Source: Methylomarinovum tepidoasis (GTDB lineage Bacteria; Pseudomonadota; Gammaproteobacteria; Methylococcales; Methylothermaceae). Taken from it: 64,000 nucleotides of DNA. A program made the translations under genes and the position numbers. Under the pieces are notes generated by a model, which worked only from the letters and a program-made list of their open reading frames with translations, was not told the origin of the DNA and made no database searches. This document shows positions 61,268 through 64,000 of this stretch, piece after piece. Location of the stretch: assembly GCF_030294985.1 (NCBI RefSeq), contig NZ_AP024718.1:1937001-2001000 (forward strand). The letters run 5' to 3'. Within the stretch, counting starts at the first letter, position 1. The number at the start of each line of letters is the position of its first letter.

Positions 61268-61721
61268 GGGGTCGGTCCATCTGCGACGCCTTTTCCTGAC
61301 GCTCGGCCACCTGGCGAACCTCGTGCTTGGCCAGCAGATCCGCCAGGGTAATGCCGGAAAGATAGTCGTAGATCTGCCGGCTCAGGCCCATCCACAGTTC
61401 ATGGGTCAGACAGGGCTGATTGTTCTGGCAATTGCCCTTGCCGCCGCACCGGGTGGAATCGACGCTCTCGTCCACCGCGGCGATGATTTCGGCCACGTTG
61501 ATCTCGGAAGGCGGGCGCGCCAGGCGATAGCCCCCGCCGGGACCGCGTACGCCGCTGACCATGCCGGCGCGGCGCAGCTTGGCGAACAATTGTTCCAGAT
61601 AGGAAAGGGAAATGTCCTGGCGTTTGGCGATCTCGGTGAGGGTCACCAGCTTCTTGTCATTGTGATAGGCCAAATCCAGCATGGCGGTCACCGCGTACCG
61701 CCCCTTGGTCGTCAGTCGCAC
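61254..61721 (-). CDS. iscR: Rrf2-family regulator IscR
   Basis: The 155-aa product has a winged helix (TTKGRYAVTAMLDLAYH at the start) and Cys92, Cys98, Cys104 plus His107 (CGGKGNCQNNQPCLTH), the exact ligand spacing of E. coli IscR for its 2Fe-2S cluster. It represses the operon when clusters are plentiful. It has its own promoter downstream of cysE. Confidence 0.94.
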   Translation of the reverse strand: MRLTTKGRYAVTAMLDLAYHNDKKLVTLTEIAKRQDISLSYLEQLFAKLRRAGMVSGVRGPGGGYRLARPPSEINVAEIIAAVDESVDSTRCGGKGNCQNNQPCLTHELWMGLSRQIYDYLSGITLADLLAKHEVRQVAERQEKASQMDRPHDLP

Positions 61722-61762
61722 AACCCGCTCCGGTGTTTTTTGTCAGGGTTCGATGCAAAAAC

Positions 61763-61791
61763 ACCTTAGCAATCCCGAGTAAAACAGTCAA
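61763..61791 (-). promoter_or_regulatory. Promoter of iscR
   Basis: Minus-strand TTGACT (61786-61791) and TAAGGT (61763-61768) are separated by 17 bp. The -35 begins just after the cysE stop codon. The weak -10 fits a promoter under control; IscR binding is likely but the site is not clear. Confidence 0.55.
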
Positions 61792-61792
61792 T

Positions 61793-62572
61793 TTAAGTGT
61801 TCTCCTCTTCACTGTCGCGCAACCGACAGGCTTCCAGCGGTGGCAGTGGCACTTCCTGGGGGGGGATGCCAGCCTCCTTTAGGGTCGTGCGCAGCGCCTC
61901 CACCTGCCGGTCCAGGGCCTGGATATGTTCCAGCATCCGGTTGATGGCGTAGGCTACGGGATCCGGCATGTCGGGGGACAGACCGTAGGCGTCGAACCCC
62001 AAATGGCGGGCGATGGCGGCCTTGCGTTCGGCGCTGGCCTTGGTGACCACGTGGGCGGGAATGCCCACCACCGTCGCCCCGGCGGGCACGTCCTTGAGCA
62101 CTACGGAATTGGAACCGATGCGGGCATTGTCGCCGACGTGGATCGGCCCGAGGATCTTGGCCCCGGCCCCCACCACCACACCGTTGCCCAAGGTGGGGTG
62201 ACGCTTGCCTTTCTGCCAGCTGGTGCCACCCAGCGTCACGCCGTGATACAGGGTGCAGTCGTCGCCGATGACGGCGGTTTCCCCGATCACCACCCCCATG
62301 CCGTGATCGATGAAGAAACGGCGTCCGATTTCAGCGCCCGGATGGATTTCGATACCGGTCAAAAAACGGGCCACGTGGGAAAGGAAACGCGCCAGCCAGT
62401 ACCATTCTCGCCGCCACAGACAATGACTGAGGCGATGGAACCAGACCGCGTGCACACCGGGATAGGCAGTCACCACCTCCCAGACGCTGCGGGCGGCCGG
62501 ATCGCGCTCGAACACACAGGCGACATCCTCGCGCAGCCTGCGCCAGATCCGGGAGGGGAAGAGACATTTCAA
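61793..62572 (-). CDS. cysE: Serine O-acetyltransferase
   Basis: The 259-aa product has the left-handed beta-helix hexapeptide repeats ([50 protein letters not shown]) with catalytic Asp-His. It makes O-acetylserine for cysteine. The start is TTG 62572, one base after the trmJ stop and following GGAG; no ATG is available. It supplies cysteine for the downstream cysteine desulfurase. Confidence 0.9.
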   Translation of the reverse strand: MKCLFPSRIWRRLREDVACVFERDPAARSVWEVVTAYPGVHAVWFHRLSHCLWRREWYWLARFLSHVARFLTGIEIHPGAEIGRRFFIDHGMGVVIGETAVIGDDCTLYHGVTLGGTSWQKGKRHPTLGNGVVVGAGAKILGPIHVGDNARIGSNSVVLKDVPAGATVVGIPAHVVTKASAERKAAIARHLGFDAYGLSPDMPDPVAYAINRMLEHIQALDRQVEALRTTLKEAGIPPQEVPLPPLEACRLRDSEEENT

Positions 62573-62573
62573 T

Positions 62574-63296
62574 TTACTCCGCCTCCTTGTAGGCTTGCCG
62601 TTGGGCGCAGCTGAGGATACCACGCAGCATGTCCACCTCCCGCTTTTCCAGCCGGGCGCGTCCGAACAGGCGCCGCAGCCGGCGCATGATGGATGGGGCC
62701 TGCTTGCTGGAATGGAGAAAGCCGATATCGTTTAGCGCCTGCGCCAGATGACGGTAGAAGGATTCCAGCTCGGCATGGGTGGCTAGGCGCTCTTCTCTGG
62801 GCTCGGAAGGCATCGCCTTCCCGGCCAGAAACAGCTCGTAGGCGACCACCTGGACCGCCGCGGCCAAGTTGAGGGAGGAATAGTCCGGATTGCAGGGAAT
62901 GTGGAGGCCGAACTGGCACAGATCCAGCTCTTCGTTGGTCAGGCCCGAACGCTCGCGACCGAAGACGAGGGCGACCCGGTGCCCCGGCGGTTCCGCCGTC
63001 ACCCTTTCGGCGCACTGGCGGGGTGTCAGCAAGGGCCACTGGATGGTCCGCCGCCGGGCGCTGGTGCCGATCACCAGCTGGCAATCGGCCACCGCCTCGG
63101 CCAGGGAAGCGTGACAGCGGGCCTGGGCCAGGACATCGTCCGCGCCGGCGGCCCGCGCCGTCGCCTCGTGATGGGGAAAACATTTCGGCGCCACCAGCGC
63201 CAGTTCGTAAAGCCCCATGTTCTTCATCGCCCGCGCGGCGGCGCCGATGTTGCCGGGATGGCTGGTCTCCACCAGTACGATACGAATCTGGGGCAC
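62574..63296 (-). CDS. trmJ: tRNA (cytidine/uridine-2'-O-)-methyltransferase TrmJ
   Basis: The 240-aa SPOUT enzyme starts GTG giving [20 protein letters not shown] and ends the fold with [15 protein letters not shown] and [13 protein letters not shown], the knot motifs. It methylates position 32 of tRNAs. GTG 63296 is chosen since it matches E. coli MLQNIRIVLVE and follows GGAG; a TTG upstream would add 11 residues. trmJ next to the isc genes and divergent from suhB is the E. coli arrangement. Confidence 0.93.
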   Translation of the reverse strand: MPQIRIVLVETSHPGNIGAAARAMKNMGLYELALVAPKCFPHHEATARAAGADDVLAQARCHASLAEAVADCQLVIGTSARRRTIQWPLLTPRQCAERVTAEPPGHRVALVFGRERSGLTNEELDLCQFGLHIPCNPDYSSLNLAAAVQVVAYELFLAGKAMPSEPREERLATHAELESFYRHLAQALNDIGFLHSSKQAPSIMRRLRRLFGRARLEKREVDMLRGILSCAQRQAYKEAE

Positions 63297-63345
63297 GATC
63301 TCCAACCGCTTGAGCTTACCACTTGTCAATTTTCACTTCCGGGAG

Positions 63346-63429
63346 CTGGGAAGGGTCTGCCGGACCAAAATTCATCCGTAAATTTAGGCCCGGAGCGGCC
63401 TTCCCTGGCCGCTGACAGACCCTTCCCAG
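63346..63429. repeat. Branched inverted-repeat structure between trmJ and suhB
   Basis: CTGGGAAGGGTCTG (63346-63359) pairs perfectly with CAGACCCTTCCCAG (63416-63429). Inside are AGCGGCC-ttccct-GGCCGCT (63394-63413) and a smaller CGGA/TCCG hairpin (63361-63378), so the strand can fold to a three-way junction. It lies in the 238-bp gap between divergent genes. No other copy was seen in the window. Confidence 0.7.
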
Positions 63430-63499
63430 CCCCCTCTGATAGAAGTGATAGGTGCCGAACCGCTTGAGAAACAGCCGACGGATTTTACCAGAAAAACGG

Positions 63500-63505
63500 T
63501 ATACT
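63500..63505 (+). promoter_or_regulatory. Probable -10 box of suhB
   Basis: TATACT, 30 bp before the suhB ATG. No good -35 is seen at 17 bp. Confidence 0.45.
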
Positions 63506-63534
63506 AAGCGCTTTTCACCAACGGACGGACGACC

Positions 63535-64000
63535 ATGCACCCGATGCTCAACATCGCCACCCGCGCCGCCCGCCGCGCGGGGGATCTGATCGTGCGCGCC
63601 CTCGACGACATCGACCGTCTGGACGTGGATGTCAAGGGACGCAACGATTTCGTCAGCGAAGTGGACCGAAGCGCCGAGCGCGAGATCATCCGCATCCTCA
63701 AGAAAGCCTACCCCCACCACCAGTTCCTCGGCGAAGAAGGGGGAAGACAAGGGAAACGGACCGCCCGGGAAGACGAGTACCTGTGGATCATCGATCCCCT
63801 GGACGGCACCACCAATTTCCTGCACGGCTTTCCCCAGTTCGCCGTCTCCATCGCCCTGCGACACGCCGGCTGTATCGAGCAGGCGGTGGTTTACGATCCG
63901 CTGCGCCAGGAGATGTTCACCGCCAGCCGTGGCCGCGGGGCGGCCCTCAACAACCGCCGCATTCGGGTGTCACGCCAGACCAGCCTGCTGGGATCGCTGC
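63535..64000 (+). CDS. suhB: Inositol-1-monophosphatase family protein SuhB (partial)
   Basis: The first 155 residues are present and the gene runs off the right edge. It starts [19 protein letters not shown] and has the metal sites FLGEEGG and [17 protein letters not shown] of the family. SuhB hydrolyses inositol phosphate and, in E. coli, joins the Nus complex on rRNA. The divergent trmJ supports the name. Confidence 0.93.
   Translation, partial: MHPMLNIATRAARRAGDLIVRALDDIDRLDVDVKGRNDFVSEVDRSAEREIIRILKKAYPHHQFLGEEGGRQGKRTAREDEYLWIIDPLDGTTNFLHGFPQFAVSIALRHAGCIEQAVVYDPLRQEMFTASRGRGAALNNRRIRVSRQTSLLGSL

Overview
The window is a high-G+C gammaproteobacterial chromosome segment. Its gene order is classic for that class: cvpA-purF-metZ, ftsK-lolA-rarA, glnE-ilvE, and trmJ-cysE-iscR divergent from suhB. 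A beta-ribofuranosylaminobenzene-5'-phosphate synthase (51037-51990), an enzyme of methanopterin cofactor synthesis, suggests a methylotroph, probably a methanotroph of the Methylococcales type. That placement is an inference.

Region 1 (1-7.55 kb) is a partial gene, a DUF2959 gene, polX, a DegQ-type protease, a two-gene ABC exporter, an FNR-type regulator and a Tus-like replication-terminus protein. The tus-like gene ends only 7 bp before a near-perfect dif site (7526-7553), so this is the chromosome terminus.

Region 2 (7.54-15.56 kb) is an integrated filamentous phage (inovirus) of about 8.0 kb inserted at dif, the pattern of elements that use host XerC/XerD. On the minus strand it has a head operon (two small genes and a II/X-type replication initiator), then a zinc-ribbon protein, an ssDNA-binding protein, a small membrane virion protein, a 44-aa major coat protein, an adsorption protein, a DUF2523 minor coat protein and Zot, then a regulator and coiled-coil genes. 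A DUF3653-like gene and an XRE repressor gene lie at the edges on the plus strand. It carries a repeated GTAAC-NN-GTTAC operator, a cluster of hairpins and a two-repeat, one-spacer type I-E CRISPR mini-array with no cas genes.

Region 3 (15.7-34.9 kb) is mostly housekeeping: a sigma-like protein, thiO, gnd, an unknown small membrane protein behind a consensus FNR box, ychF, manC, a DUF455 gene, metZ-purF-cvpA, an RsmB/NOP methyltransferase, rarA-lolA-ftsK, nfi-mazG-pfkB-dgkA-gcvH.

Region 4 (35-56.4 kb) holds a heavy-metal-type RND pump with a reduced adaptor, a DUF4202 gene, a type II secretion cluster (gspE F H I J K, without gspG), ilvE, glnE, a TraR/DksA-type zinc finger, an arginine-rich/coiled-coil pair, a small lipoprotein-like gene, the beta-RFAP synthase and a second, HAE-type RND pump with its adaptor.

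Region 5 (56.4-64 kb) begins with a tRNA-Arg(UCU) split in its anticodon by a 650-nt group I intron that encodes a PD-(D/E)XK homing endonuclease. Then come tRNA-Pro(UGG), a TonB-dependent receptor, an iscA / nifS-like / iscR cluster without iscU, cysE, trmJ and the start of suhB.
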